NCBI RefSeq assembly: GCF_011927635.1
Contig: NZ_JAATJB010000002.1
Location: 1-64,000, forward strand
Source of the DNA: Sphingomonas trueperi
GTDB lineage: Bacteria > Pseudomonadota > Alphaproteobacteria > Sphingomonadales > Sphingomonadaceae
Direction: 5' to 3'
DNA length: 64,000 bases
Shown here: positions 18,516 through 29,398 of the stretch, piece after piece
Layout of the letters: every line of letters begins with the position of its first letter
How positions within the stretch are numbered: position 1 is the first letter of the stretch
Notes under the pieces: generated by a model
The model's database searches: none
What the model was told of the DNA's origin: nothing
Seen by the model: the letters and a program-made list of their open reading frames with translations, nothing else
Made by a program: the position numbers and the translations under genes

Positions 18516-19718
18516 TTACTTCCCCTGGGCGGGTGCGGCGGCGCCCGGCTGGCCCTGGGCGGGCTTGGCGTTCGGGTTCCAGGGCTGCGGGGTGACCGGC
18601 ATGCCCGGCCGCAGCATCATCGCGCCCTCGACGATCACCTTGTCGCCTGGCTTGAGCCCGCCGGTGACGATCCAGCTGTCGCCGGCGGTGCGGCTGGTCT
18701 GGATCGGGCGCGGCTCGATCTTGTTCTCGGCGCCGACGATCAGCACCGTCGGATTACCGCGCTCGTCGCGGCTGACGGCGCGCTGGGGCACCAGCATCGC
18801 ATTCTGCTGGGTACCCTCGACGAGGCGGGCGCGGGCGAACATGCCCGGTAGCAACAGGCCGTTCGGATTCGGGAACAACGCGCGGATCACCTGGCTGCCG
18901 GTGGTCTCGTCGACGGTCACGTCGGCGAAGCGCATCGTGCCCTGCGGCCCGTAATTGGTGCCGTCCTCCAGCGTCAGCGCCACCTTGGCGTTGCCGTCAC
19001 GCGCGACCTGGCCGGCCAGGATCGACTGGCGCAGCTTGAGGATGTCGGCGCTCGACTGCTGGATGTCGACATAGATCGGGTCGAGCCGCTGGATCGTGGT
19101 CAGCGCATTGGCCTGCGAGGCGGAGACCAGCGCGCCGGTGGTGTAGAGCGAACGGCCGATCTTGCCGCTGATCGGCGCGCGGATCGTGGTGCGGGCGAGG
19201 TCGATCTCGGCGGTGGTGAGCGCGGCGCGCTGGGCAGCAACGTCGGCGCGCGCCTGGGCGGCGCTGGCGACGGCGTTCTCCGCTTCCTGCTTCGAGATCG
19301 CGTTGATCTTGACCAGCTCGCCATAGCGGCGGGCGAGCGCCTCGCTGGTGGCGATGGTCGCCTGGGCGCGGGTCAGCGCGGCGCGGGCGCTGGCGACGGC
19401 GGCGCGATAGGGGGCGGGGTCGATCCGGTAGAGCGGCTGGCCCTGGCGGACCATGTCGCCTTCGGTGAACAGCCGCTCGAGGATCAGGCCGTTGACCTGC
19501 GGGCGCACGTCCGAGCTCTCATAGGGGCTCAGCCGGCCGGGCAGCTCGCTGGTGAGCGGCACCGCCTGCTGCTGGACGACGACATAGGAGACGGGGGGCG
19601 GTGCGGCCTGCTGTCCGCCCGCGCCGCCGGGGGCGCCGCCACCCTGCTGCTGGGACTGACCGCCACAGGCGGCGAGGACAAGCGCGAGAGCCGGCGCGGT
19701 GTGACGGAAAAAAGTCAT
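18516..19718 (-). CDS. RND efflux periplasmic adaptor
   Basis: 400 residues. The lipoprotein signal ends in LAAC, followed by a low-complexity Gln/Gly stretch. The adaptor core follows: SELPGRLSPYESSDVRPQVNG (first half of the lipoyl domain), a helical hairpin from about 95 to 170, and APISGKIGRS closing the lipoyl domain. It bridges the inner-membrane pump and the outer-membrane channel. The start at 19718 was preferred because longer starts would run across the operator. Confidence 0.94.
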   Translation of the reverse strand: MTFFRHTAPALALVLAACGGQSQQQGGGAPGGAGGQQAAPPPVSYVVVQQQAVPLTSELPGRLSPYESSDVRPQVNGLILERLFTEGDMVRQGQPLYRIDPAPYRAAVASARAALTRAQATIATSEALARRYGELVKINAISKQEAENAVASAAQARADVAAQRAALTTAEIDLARTTIRAPISGKIGRSLYTTGALVSASQANALTTIQRLDPIYVDIQQSSADILKLRQSILAGQVARDGNAKVALTLEDGTNYGPQGTMRFADVTVDETTGSQVIRALFPNPNGLLLPGMFARARLVEGTQQNAMLVPQRAVSRDERGNPTVLIVGAENKIEPRPIQTSRTAGDSWIVTGGLKPGDKVIVEGAMMLRPGMPVTPQPWNPNAKPAQGQPGAAAPAQGK

Positions 19719-19743
19719 GCGGATGCCTGCCGTTATGATATAT

Positions 19744-19763
19744 GTGAGTGAACGATCGCTCAC
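19744..19763. promoter_or_regulatory. Putative TetR operator of the efflux operon
   Basis: GTGAGTGAACGATCGCTCAC is an imperfect palindrome (16 of 20 positions) with perfect GTGAG/CTCAC arms. It lies between the divergent adaptor and TetR genes, where a repressor would control both. Confidence 0.5.
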
Positions 19764-19820
19764 ATTCGCCGCTACTGCGAAGTGAGGTGGTCGGTCAAGA
19801 CGGTTTCAAGGGTAACACGG

Positions 19821-20453
19821 ATGGCAGAAGCCACGGAAGCAGGCGGCGTTCCGCACCGCGATAAAGCGCTGTTGCGGCGCGAAAAAATCGTGTCGGCAGC
19901 GCGCAGGTTGTTCATTGCGAACGGTTTTCACGCCACCGGCGTGGCCCAGATCGCCAAGGAATCGGGCATTGCGGTAGGTCAAATCTATCGCGATTTTTCT
20001 TCGAAGGAGGCGATCGTCGCACAGATCGTCCGGGCCGACTGCATGGATTTTCTCGCGCCCGAGTCGCTGTGCGCGGGCATCCGGAGCGGCGATCCCGAGT
20101 TCGTATGGACTTGGCTGGCCGATTTCATCCGCCCGGAGCCCGACGAGTCGGACCCGTTGTTCGCGGAGATCGTCGCCGAGTCGGCGCGCAACGAGCGCAT
20201 CGCCGCGATCTTCGAGGATACCCGCGAGGACGTGCGCGGCACGATGCTCGCGGCGCTGACGGCGCTGATCCCCGGCGACGCCTTCGCCGAGCGCCGCTGT
20301 GCGCTGACCGACGTGATCACCGCGACCGCGCTGGGGCTGATGCAGCACCGCTTCCTCAGCCCCGCCGAGGATACCGATCGCGCTGCCGCGCTGGTGCTCC
20401 GGATGATCCGGCACGAGGTCGCCGCGATGCAGGCCGAGGCCGCGGCGGGTTGA
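19821..20453 (+). CDS. TetR-family transcriptional regulator
   Basis: 210 residues from ATG 19821 (39 more in-frame upstream bases are open). N-terminal helix-turn-helix: ARRLFIANGFHATGVAQIAKESGIAVGQIYRDFSSKEAI, followed by a helical ligand-binding domain ending in a C-terminal TetR_C-like region. Divergent from the RND operon with a palindrome between them, it is most likely the local repressor of the pump. Confidence 0.9.
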   Translation: MAEATEAGGVPHRDKALLRREKIVSAARRLFIANGFHATGVAQIAKESGIAVGQIYRDFSSKEAIVAQIVRADCMDFLAPESLCAGIRSGDPEFVWTWLADFIRPEPDESDPLFAEIVAESARNERIAAIFEDTREDVRGTMLAALTALIPGDAFAERRCALTDVITATALGLMQHRFLSPAEDTDRAAALVLRMIRHEVAAMQAEAAAG

Positions 20454-20499
20454 TGCGCGCGCTGGTGACAGCGCCCGCGCCGATATGCGAAGGCGCGGC

Positions 20500-21264
20500 A
20501 TGACCATGGCTCCCCCGTCCCGCGTCGCGCTGTTCGTCACCTGCCTGGTCGATGCGATGCGGCCGCGGGTGGGCTTTGCGGCCCTGCGCACGCTCGCCGA
20601 TGCCGGGTGCGAGGTGGTGGTGCCGGAAGCGCAGACCTGTTGCGGGCAGCCGGCACTCAATTCGGGCGACCGCGCCACCGCCACCGATTTCGCCCGGCGC
20701 AACGTGGCGATGCTGGAATCGTACGAGGCGATCGTCGTCCCCTCCGGCAGCTGTGCGGGGACGATCCGTTGCCACTATCCCGAATTGCTCGCCGGCGATC
20801 CCGAATGGGCCGCGCGGGCCGAGGCGGTGGCGGCGAAGACCTGGGAGATCCTCGCCTGGCTCGATGCGCGCGGCTGGCGGCCGGAGGGCGTCGCGCTGCC
20901 GGCGACCGCGACCTATCACGACAGCTGCTCGGGTCTGCGCGAACTCGGCATCAAGGCGCAGCCGCGGCGGCTGCTCGGCGCGGTCGACGGCCTGGCGCTG
21001 GTGCCGCTCGAGGGCGAGGAGACCTGCTGCGGCTTCGGCGGCACCTTCTGCGTGAAATACCCGGCGATCTCCAACGCGATCGCCGACGAGAAGGCAGCGG
21101 CGGTGGAGGCTACGGGTGCCGGGCTGCTGCTGGCGGGCGATCTCGGTTGCCTGATGAACATGGCGGGCAAGCTGCACCGGCGCAGGGCGGACGTCCGCGC
21201 CTTCCACACCATCGAGGTGCTGGCCGGCATGGCCGACGGCCCGGCGATCGGCGAAGCGCAATGA
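20500..21264 (+). CDS. lutA: L-lactate utilisation protein LutA (Fe-S, CCG domains)
   Basis: 254 residues with two CCG-type motifs that bind iron-sulfur or haem-like redox centres: TCCGQPALNSG (from 46) and TCCGFGGTFCVKYP (from 165). This is the pattern of LutA/YkgE, one part of the LutABC complex that oxidises L-lactate to pyruvate. The start at 20500 follows GAAGG. The stop overlaps the lutB start (ATGA). Confidence 0.92.
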   Translation: MTMAPPSRVALFVTCLVDAMRPRVGFAALRTLADAGCEVVVPEAQTCCGQPALNSGDRATATDFARRNVAMLESYEAIVVPSGSCAGTIRCHYPELLAGDPEWAARAEAVAAKTWEILAWLDARGWRPEGVALPATATYHDSCSGLRELGIKAQPRRLLGAVDGLALVPLEGEETCCGFGGTFCVKYPAISNAIADEKAAAVEATGAGLLLAGDLGCLMNMAGKLHRRRADVRAFHTIEVLAGMADGPAIGEAQ

Positions 21265-22652
21265 GCCGTGCCTTCGACGCGCGGGTCGATGCCGCGCTCG
21301 CCGACCGCCAGCTCAAGATCGCGGTCGAGCGCACCGCCGGCACCGCCGAGGCCAAGCGGGGTGTTGCGATCGGCGCCTGGCCCAGCTTCGCGGCGGCGCG
21401 CGAACGGGCGGCGGCGATCAAGGACCATGTGATCGCCAATCTCGGCAGCTATCTGGTGCAGTTCGAGGCGGCGGCGACCGCAGCGGGGGCGACGGTCCAC
21501 TGGGCCGCCACCGCCGACGAGGCCTGCGCGATCGTCGTCGACCTCTGTCGCAAGGCGGGGGCGAAGAGCGTCGCCCGCTCCAAATCGATGCTCGGCGAGG
21601 AGATCGGGCTGCCGCACGCGCTGGAGGCGGCGGGGATCGGCCGGGTCGAGACCGATCTGGCCGAGCACATCATCCAGCTCGCCGGCGAGCGGCCCTCGCA
21701 CATCATCTGGCCGGCGATGCACAAGACGCGCGAGCAGGTCTCCGAACTGTTCCACGCCCGCCACCGCGAACCGCCTGTCGAGGAAAGCATCGTCGCGATG
21801 GCGGCGAGCGCCCGGCGGCAGCTGCGCGGCGAGATGCTGGGCGCCGATGTCGGCATCTCGGGGGCCAATTTCCTGATCGCGGATTCGGGCCAAGTCTGCA
21901 CCGTCACCAACGAAGGCAATGCCGAACTCTCGCTAGTGCCGCCGCGCGTGCATATCGTGACGGCGGGGATCGAGAAGCTGGTCCCCTCGATGGACCATGC
22001 CGTGCATCTGCTGCGGCTGCTCGCCCGATCGGCGACCGGCGCGGCGCTGACGCAATATACCACCTTCTATGCCGGGCCGAAGCGGGCAGGGGACCATGAC
22101 GGGCCCGAGGAGATGCACATCGTGCTGGTCGACAATGGCCGCAGCGCGATGCGCGACGCGGGGCTGGCGGAGATGCTCCGCTGCATCCGCTGCGGCGCGT
22201 GCATGAACCACTGTGTGGTGTTCCGCCAGATCGGCGGCCATGCCTATGGCGGCACCTATCCGGGGCCGATGGGATCGGTGCTGACCCCCGCGCTCGACGG
22301 TCTGGCGGCGAGCCGCGATTTGCCGGGTGCCTGCACGATGAACGGCAAGTGCCAGGAGGTGTGCCCGGTCGCGATTCCCTTGCCGACATTGCTGCGCGGC
22401 TGGCGCGAGAAGAGCTGGCGCGAGGGGCTGGAGCCGGTGACGCTGCGATCAGGGCTGGGGCTCTGGGCCTGGGCGGCGCGGCGACCGTGGCTGTACCGCG
22501 CAGGCGTGCGCTGGGCGATCCGGGCGATGCGGCTGGCCGGGCGCGGCTGGATCTCGCGGCTGCCCTTGGCCGGCGGCTGGACCGGCGGGCGCGACTTCCC
22601 CGCCCCGGCCGCGGAAAGCTTCATGGACCGCTATCGAAAGGGCGAACGATGA
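21261..22652 (+). CDS. lutB: L-lactate utilisation protein LutB (Fe-S)
   Basis: 463 residues. The N-terminal LUD domain (about 50-290) contains GISGANFLIADSG and VTNEGNAELS. Two [4Fe-4S] ferredoxin motifs follow: C308, C311, C314, C318 and C358, C364, C368. It carries electrons in the LutABC lactate-oxidising complex. The start overlaps lutA and the stop overlaps lutC. The frame is open through lutA upstream, but that part is a shadow. Confidence 0.93.
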   Translation: MSRAFDARVDAALADRQLKIAVERTAGTAEAKRGVAIGAWPSFAAARERAAAIKDHVIANLGSYLVQFEAAATAAGATVHWAATADEACAIVVDLCRKAGAKSVARSKSMLGEEIGLPHALEAAGIGRVETDLAEHIIQLAGERPSHIIWPAMHKTREQVSELFHARHREPPVEESIVAMAASARRQLRGEMLGADVGISGANFLIADSGQVCTVTNEGNAELSLVPPRVHIVTAGIEKLVPSMDHAVHLLRLLARSATGAALTQYTTFYAGPKRAGDHDGPEEMHIVLVDNGRSAMRDAGLAEMLRCIRCGACMNHCVVFRQIGGHAYGGTYPGPMGSVLTPALDGLAASRDLPGACTMNGKCQEVCPVAIPLPTLLRGWREKSWREGLEPVTLRSGLGLWAWAARRPWLYRAGVRWAIRAMRLAGRGWISRLPLAGGWTGGRDFPAPAAESFMDRYRKGER

Positions 22653-23266
22653 GCGCGCGCGACGCGATCCTGGCGCGGCTGGGGCCGGCGCGGGCGGCGG
22701 TGGATCTGGCTGCAGAGGCGGCGGCGCTGCTCGCGGGCGAGGAACGCGAGCGGCCGGCGGGGCCGGAGGATCTGGTGACGCGCTTCCTGGCGCAGCTTGC
22801 GCTGCCGAGCGTGGCGGCGACGCATGCACGGATCGGCTCGCTGGCGGAACTGCCGGGGGCGGTGGCGGGGTATCTCGCGGCCGAGGGCGCCGCGCCGGCG
22901 CTATGGCTGCCGCCCGATGCGCGGGTGGACGGGCTCGACTGGGCCGGGCTGACGCGGCTGGCGGAATGCCCGATCGACGACGGCGCGGTACTGGCGTTTG
23001 CGCGGGCCGGGGTGGCGGAGACGGGGTCGCTGGTATTCGAGACGTCGCCGGAAGCGCCGATGCTCCCCAACTTCCTGGCGCTGCGGCATATCGTCGTGCT
23101 GGAGGTCGCCGGTCTGGTCCGCTGGCTGGAGGACGCCGCGCCGGGCGGCGCGGTACCGCGCGCGCACTACTGGGTCACGGGCGTCAGCGGCACGACCGAC
23201 ATCGAAGGCACCTATGTCCGCGGCGCGCATGGCCCGCGGTTTCTGCATGTGGTGCTGGTAGGGTGA
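22649..23266 (+). CDS. lutC: L-lactate utilisation protein LutC
   Basis: 205 residues of LUD-domain type: AGVAETGSLVFETSPEAP and the C-terminal VTGVSGTTDIEGTYVRGAHGP, both hallmarks of LutC/YkgG. It completes lutABC. No lactate permease or FadR/GntR-type lut regulator lies beside it; the flanking TetR gene more plausibly serves the efflux pump. Confidence 0.9.
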   Translation: MSARDAILARLGPARAAVDLAAEAAALLAGEERERPAGPEDLVTRFLAQLALPSVAATHARIGSLAELPGAVAGYLAAEGAAPALWLPPDARVDGLDWAGLTRLAECPIDDGAVLAFARAGVAETGSLVFETSPEAPMLPNFLALRHIVVLEVAGLVRWLEDAAPGGAVPRAHYWVTGVSGTTDIEGTYVRGAHGPRFLHVVLVG

Positions 23267-23278
23267 GGGGCGAGGGCA

Positions 23279-23827
23279 ATGAGCGTCTTGGCGAGAGTCC
23301 TGATCGTAGGCGCGGCAGTTGGCCTCGCGACCATGATTGCTCAGCACGTGCGGGTGCGCGTCCAGCGCGATGAAAGCGGGTGGAAGCAGCTTAAGCCAGG
23401 CTTCTTGATCTACTTCATGTTGTTCGGCTGTGCGTCGTTCGTTGTACTCGCCGGATCGGCCCTGATAACGTCGGATCCGATGCAACCCGATGCGCAGGAG
23501 CAGAACTTTTATGCGCTGTTGGTACTGATCGGCTTTGCACTTGCTGGAGCTTACCCTGTCTGGATCGCGTATGGCCGGTGCGTAATGTGGAAAGGGAGCA
23601 TGATCCTGGTACGAAGCTGGACGGGTAAGGAACGGCTGTTCTTGATCTCCGAACTGGTGTCCGTGCAAAGGAGCGAGATCTCTGAGGATTATCGTTTGGT
23701 ATTCCAATCGGGTGAGACGCTTCGCTTCTCAACGAATTTGCGGGGTGCTGCGCGGTTTATTTTGGATATCGAATACTATCGCGACAGCATTGAGCACAAA
23801 GATCAGTCTTCGCAGACTGCGACATAG
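23279..23827 (+). CDS. Membrane protein of unknown function
   Basis: 182 residues. There is one hydrophobic segment at the N-terminus (4-22) and two more at about 43-63 and 80-98. A soluble C-terminal part follows (WKGSMILVRSWTGKERLFLISEL...LVFQSGETLRFSTNL), resembling a small beta-rich PH-like domain. No family recognised. It starts 12 bases after lutC but has lower GC and may not be functionally linked to it. Confidence 0.65.
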   Translation: MSVLARVLIVGAAVGLATMIAQHVRVRVQRDESGWKQLKPGFLIYFMLFGCASFVVLAGSALITSDPMQPDAQEQNFYALLVLIGFALAGAYPVWIAYGRCVMWKGSMILVRSWTGKERLFLISELVSVQRSEISEDYRLVFQSGETLRFSTNLRGAARFILDIEYYRDSIEHKDQSSQTAT

Positions 23828-23840
23828 AAGGCATTCCGTG

Positions 23841-23988
23841 CATCCTCCCCTGTAAGGGGAGGTGGCAGCCCGCAGGGCTGACGGAGGGGTGTCGACGCTG
23901 GGGGCGCGGGCCTCCGTCTTCAGCTGGGACACCCCTCCACCACCGCCTTCGGCGGCGGTCCCCCTCCCCCTCCGGGGGAGGATCTTTT
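23841..23988. repeat. Composite GC-rich inverted repeat
   Basis: Hairpins CCTCCCCTGTAAGGGGAGG, GGAGGGGTGTC/GACACCCCTCC, GCCTTCGGCGGC and CCTCCCCCTCCGGGGGAGG are nested within about 150 bases between the converging membrane-protein and transporter genes. It resembles the element at 37820 and may also end transcription from both sides. Confidence 0.6.
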
Positions 23989-23995
23989 CAGCCCT

Positions 23996-25276
23996 TCAAT
24001 GCCCCGCCGCTGCGAACTCCACATCCCCCGCCGTCCCCGTCGCGCGCACGCCGAAGGCGAGCACCACCAGGAACGCCACCGCGGGTACCAACAGTGCGAG
24101 ATTGATCCCCGCGAGGTCGGACAGATGCCCCATCGCCGCGGTCAGCACCGCGCCGCCGATGATCGCCATCACGATCAGCGAGGCGCCGATCTGCTTGAGC
24201 GGGCCCAGGCCGCCGATGCCGATCGCGAAGATCGTCGGGAACTGGATCGACATGAAGAAGCTCGCCGCCACCAGCGCGTAGAGCCCGGTCGTGCCGCCGA
24301 CGAACACCGCCGCCACGGTCAGCGCCGCCGAGAGCCCGGCGAACACCGCCAGCAGCTGCGGCGCCGGGACCTTGCCGAGCATTGCCGCGCCGACGAAGCG
24401 GCCGATGCCGAACAGCACCAGGCTGGCGAACAGATAGTCGGCCGCGCCCTGCTCGGTGAGGCCGGGCAGGTTCACCTGGGCGTAGCGGATCGTGTAGCTC
24501 CACAGCCCCACCTGCGCGCCGACATAGAAGAACTGCGCCACCACCGCGAAGACCAGCGTCCGGTCGCGCAGCACGGTGCCGAGTGCCTTGCCCGTCGGCA
24601 CCGCGGGCGCGTCGCCGTCGCGGCGGTTGTCCGGGAAGGCGATCAGCGCGGCAGCGATCGCGAAGGCGAGGACGACGAGGCCGATCACCAGATAGGGCGT
24701 CTGCACCGAGGCGAGCTCGCCGCGCAGCGTCGCGGTCCGCTCGGCGGCGGACATCGCCGCCAGCGCCTTCTCGTCCTGCGCGAAGCTGGAGAGGATGAAA
24801 TATTTCCCCACCAGCACGCCGAAGATCGTGCCGAGCGGGTTGGCCGCCTGGGCGAAGTTGAGCCGGCGCGCGGCGCCCTCGGGGCTGCCGAGCTCGGCGA
24901 TCAGCGGGCTGGCCGAGGTTTCGAGAAAGGCGAGGCCGCAGGCGATCACGAACAGCGCGGCGAGGAACCAGCGATATTCGCCGAAATGCGTCGCCGGATA
25001 GAAGAGCAGCGCGCCGATCGCGTAGAGCGTCAGGCCCGTCACGATCGCCGCCTTGTAGCCGCGCCGCCGCGCCAGCATCGCCGCCGGGGTCGCGAGCAGG
25101 AAATAGCCCATGTAGAAGGCCTGCTGGACGAAGCTGGTTTCGAAATCGCTCAGCGTGAACGCGCGGCGGAAATGCGCGATCAGGATGTCGTTGAGGTTGT
25201 TCGCCATTCCCCACAGGAAGAACAGCGAGACCGTCAGGATGATGGCGGGGGTGTAGCGTCCGGCCTTGCTGGCCAT
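23996..25276 (-). CDS. fucP: L-fucose:H+ symporter-like MFS transporter
   Basis: 426 residues, about twelve transmembrane segments. The N-terminus SLFFLWGMANNLNDILIAHFRRAF and QQAFYMGYFLLATPAAML are typical of the FucP subfamily of sugar/proton symporters. It is the fourth gene of the leftward operon with fuconate dehydratase and two SDR enzymes, which supports fucose as substrate; related transporters also take other sugars. The start at 25276 follows AAGGAGAGG. Confidence 0.88.
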   Translation of the reverse strand: MASKAGRYTPAIILTVSLFFLWGMANNLNDILIAHFRRAFTLSDFETSFVQQAFYMGYFLLATPAAMLARRRGYKAAIVTGLTLYAIGALLFYPATHFGEYRWFLAALFVIACGLAFLETSASPLIAELGSPEGAARRLNFAQAANPLGTIFGVLVGKYFILSSFAQDEKALAAMSAAERTATLRGELASVQTPYLVIGLVVLAFAIAAALIAFPDNRRDGDAPAVPTGKALGTVLRDRTLVFAVVAQFFYVGAQVGLWSYTIRYAQVNLPGLTEQGAADYLFASLVLFGIGRFVGAAMLGKVPAPQLLAVFAGLSAALTVAAVFVGGTTGLYALVAASFFMSIQFPTIFAIGIGGLGPLKQIGASLIVMAIIGGAVLTAAMGHLSDLAGINLALLVPAVAFLVVLAFGVRATGTAGDVEFAAAGH

Positions 25277-25310
25277 GTGTCCTCTCCTTGGTGCGGCGCC
25301 CCTGTTGGGG

Positions 25311-27360
<2,050 letters not shown>

Positions 27361-27361
<1 letters not shown>

Positions 27362-28101
27362 CAGTTCACCCACCCGCCGTCGATCACATGCACCGCGCCG
27401 GTGGTGAAGCTCGCCTCGTCGCTGGCGAGATAGCAGATCAGCGCGGCGATCTCGTCTTCCTGGCCGAGCCGGCCCATCGGCTGGCGGGCGACGAAGGCGG
27501 CATGCGCTTCCTCCACCGCGATGCCCTGCTGCGCGGCCTGCTCGGCGACGCGCTGGCGGAGACTCGGGGTGTCGACCGTACCGGGGCAGACCGCGTTGCA
27601 GCGGATGCCCTTGGCGACAAAGTCCGCCGCGACGGACTTGGTGAGGCCGATCACCGCCGCCTTGGAGGCGCCATAGGCGTGGCGGTTGGGGATGCCCTTC
27701 ACGCTCGACGCAATCGACGACATGTTGACGATCGCGCCGCCGCCCTTGGCCAGCATGCCGGGCAGGAAGGCGCGGATCATGCGGTGCATGGCGTGAACGT
27801 TGAGGTCGAAGGACAGCATCCAGTCGGCATCGGTGCCGTCGAGGATCGAGCCTGCCGCGACGAAGCCGGCGATGTTGGCGAGTATGTCGAGCTGGCCGAT
27901 CGTCTCGGGAAGCGCGGCGATGGCGTCGGCGTCGAGCAGATCGAGCACCACCGGCTCGACGCCCTCGAGCGTCGCCAGCGCGGCGCCGTCGCGGTCGAGC
28001 GCGAACACCTTGGCGCCCTCGTCGCGCAGCCGCAGCGCGGTCGCGCGGCCGATGCCGTGCCCTGCCGCGGTCACCAACGCGGTCTTGTTGCCGAAACGCA
28101 T
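27361..28101 (-). CDS. SDR dehydrogenase, probable 2-keto-3-deoxy-L-fuconate dehydrogenase
   Basis: 246 residues: TAAGHGIG (11-18), NAD-selecting D36 in FALDRD, NIAG (76-79), S128/S129, Y143 and K147. It resembles the BDH2-like SDRs that oxidise 2-keto-3-deoxy-L-fuconate to the 2,4-diketo acid. It is the first gene of the leftward fuc operon, immediately divergent from the IclR gene. The assignment relies on family resemblance plus context. Confidence 0.85.
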
Positions 28102-28223
28102 CGCCTCCCCAACTCCTCTAGAACGTTTTCATAGGTCAAAATGACTTTCACATTCTTAGGCGCAAGCCGCGATTGTTCGCAAGTGGCATGACACCGCTCG
28201 TCGCATTGGTTAGCCTGACCGTC
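28102..28223. promoter_or_regulatory. Divergent control region of the fuc operon and its IclR gene
   Basis: 122 bases between two divergent starts. It contains AT-rich inverted segments unlike the surroundings (TAGAACGTTTTCATAGG and TCAAAATGACTTTCACATTC, 28119-28155), a plausible IclR operator with overlapping promoters. A ribosome binding site GGGGAGG precedes the leftward gene. Confidence 0.4.
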
Positions 28224-29075
28224 ATGAGCGACAATGCACCCACCGCACCGGCCGACAAATCGCCCGCCTATGCCGCGCCTGCGCTGGAGAAGGCGATCGA
28301 CGTGATCGAACTTCTCGGCAGCGAGCCGCAGGGGCTGACGATCAGCGAGATCGCGCAGCGGCTGGGGCGATCGATCAGCGAGCTGTTCCGGATCATCGTC
28401 GTGCTCGATCGGCGCGGCTGGCTGCACAAGGACGGCGCCAGCGATCGCTACCGGGTGACCTACCGCGTGCTGGAGATTGCCCACCGCGCGACGCCGGCGC
28501 AGGAGCTCACCCATGTCGCCACGCCGCTGATGCACAGCCTGGCGGCGGCGACGGTCCAGTCCTGCCATCTGGTGGTGGTGAACGGCACGCGCGGGCTGAT
28601 CGTCGCGCGGCAGGAGAGCCCGGGCCAGACCGGCTTCGCGGTGCGGCTCGGCACCGAGATCGACCTGCTGACCAGCTGCTCGGGCCATGTGCTGCTCTCG
28701 GCGATGGATGAGGAGCGGCGGGCTGCGCTGTACCCGAAGGGGCTGCCCAAGGGGCTCGCGGAGCAGCTACAGGCGGTGCGCGCCAAGGGCTATGAATCGA
28801 TCCCCAGTGCGCGGATGGCCGGGGTGTCGGACATGAGCTGCCCGATCTTCGGCTTCGACGGCCATGTCGTCGCGGCGCTGACCATCCCGTTCCTCGCCGC
28901 GATCGACGACGCGCCGCACGTCTCGCAGGAAGAGGCGCTGGCCCTGCTGCGGACGACGGCGACGGCGATCTCCTCGGCGCTCGGCTGGTTCGACCGGGGC
29001 GAGGCGCCGGTGGTGCCGAGCCTCTCGGTCGCCAGCCCGGTCCGCCGCCGCCGCGCGCGGATCGGGGAGGGATAG
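28224..29075 (+). CDS. IclR-family transcriptional regulator of the fuc operon
   Basis: 283 residues from ATG 28224; upstream ATGs at 28173 and 28188 are possible. The N-terminal winged helix (ALEKAIDVIELLG...LTISEIAQRLGRSISELFRII) is followed by the IclR effector domain (SPGQTGFAVRLGTEIDLLTSCSGHVLLS). Divergence from the L-fucose operon makes it the likely local regulator, probably sensing a fucose catabolite; that is inference. Confidence 0.88.
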   Translation: MSDNAPTAPADKSPAYAAPALEKAIDVIELLGSEPQGLTISEIAQRLGRSISELFRIIVVLDRRGWLHKDGASDRYRVTYRVLEIAHRATPAQELTHVATPLMHSLAAATVQSCHLVVVNGTRGLIVARQESPGQTGFAVRLGTEIDLLTSCSGHVLLSAMDEERRAALYPKGLPKGLAEQLQAVRAKGYESIPSARMAGVSDMSCPIFGFDGHVVAALTIPFLAAIDDAPHVSQEEALALLRTTATAISSALGWFDRGEAPVVPSLSVASPVRRRRARIGEG

Positions 29076-29093
29076 AGCCCGCTCTTCTTCGCC

Positions 29094-29187
29094 GTCATCC
29101 CGGCGGAAGCCGGGATCCATTTGCCAGGGCGATGCGGATCGAGCGGCAACGGAGGCCCCAATGGATTCCGGCTTTCACCGGAATGAC
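29094..29187. repeat. Paired palindromic intergenic repeat, copy 3
   Basis: Same family as at 6984, with arms GTCATCCCGGCGGAAGCCGG and CCGGCTTTCACCGGAATGAC. The inner edges CCATTTGCCAGG and GGAGGCCCCAATGG define the element's orientation. Confidence 0.85.
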
Positions 29188-29208
29188 GGAGGGGTGGTGG
29201 CGTCCCCG

Positions 29209-29340
29209 TCAACCCGGCGTTACGGCGTAATAGATGTTGTAGCCGACGAAGACCGTCGCGATGATTGCCAGGATGATCAGCGCGACGGCACCGAAGCCTT
29301 TGCGGGCGCGTTTCTCGACGGGTTCGGTTCTCGGGTCCAT
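29209..29340 (-). CDS. Small single-pass membrane protein
   Basis: 43 residues: a charged N-terminus (MDPRTEPVEKRARKGFG), one transmembrane helix (AVALIILAIIATVFVGYNIYY) and a stop shortly after. It lies between copy 3 of the palindromic repeat and the esterase gene. Function unknown; coding is supported by the N-in charge pattern and the clean frame with GAGG shortly upstream. Confidence 0.55.
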   Translation of the reverse strand: MDPRTEPVEKRARKGFGAVALIILAIIATVFVGYNIYYAVTPG

Positions 29341-29398
29341 GCGGCGCCTCCTCGTTGAATCTCAACGGAAAGACGCTTCGGCGCACGGATCGTTGCGA

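Noticed and set aside
15369..18851. 1160-residue open frame on the plus strand opposite the efflux pump
   Set aside because: It is antisense to the RND pump and adaptor genes and has the Arg/Gly/His-rich composition of a high-GC shadow frame, with no recognisable motif.
20607..22652. A 681-residue LutB with an N-terminal extension
   Set aside because: The extension reads through lutA in a second frame; the ATG at 21261 overlapping the lutA stop gives the normal LutB length.
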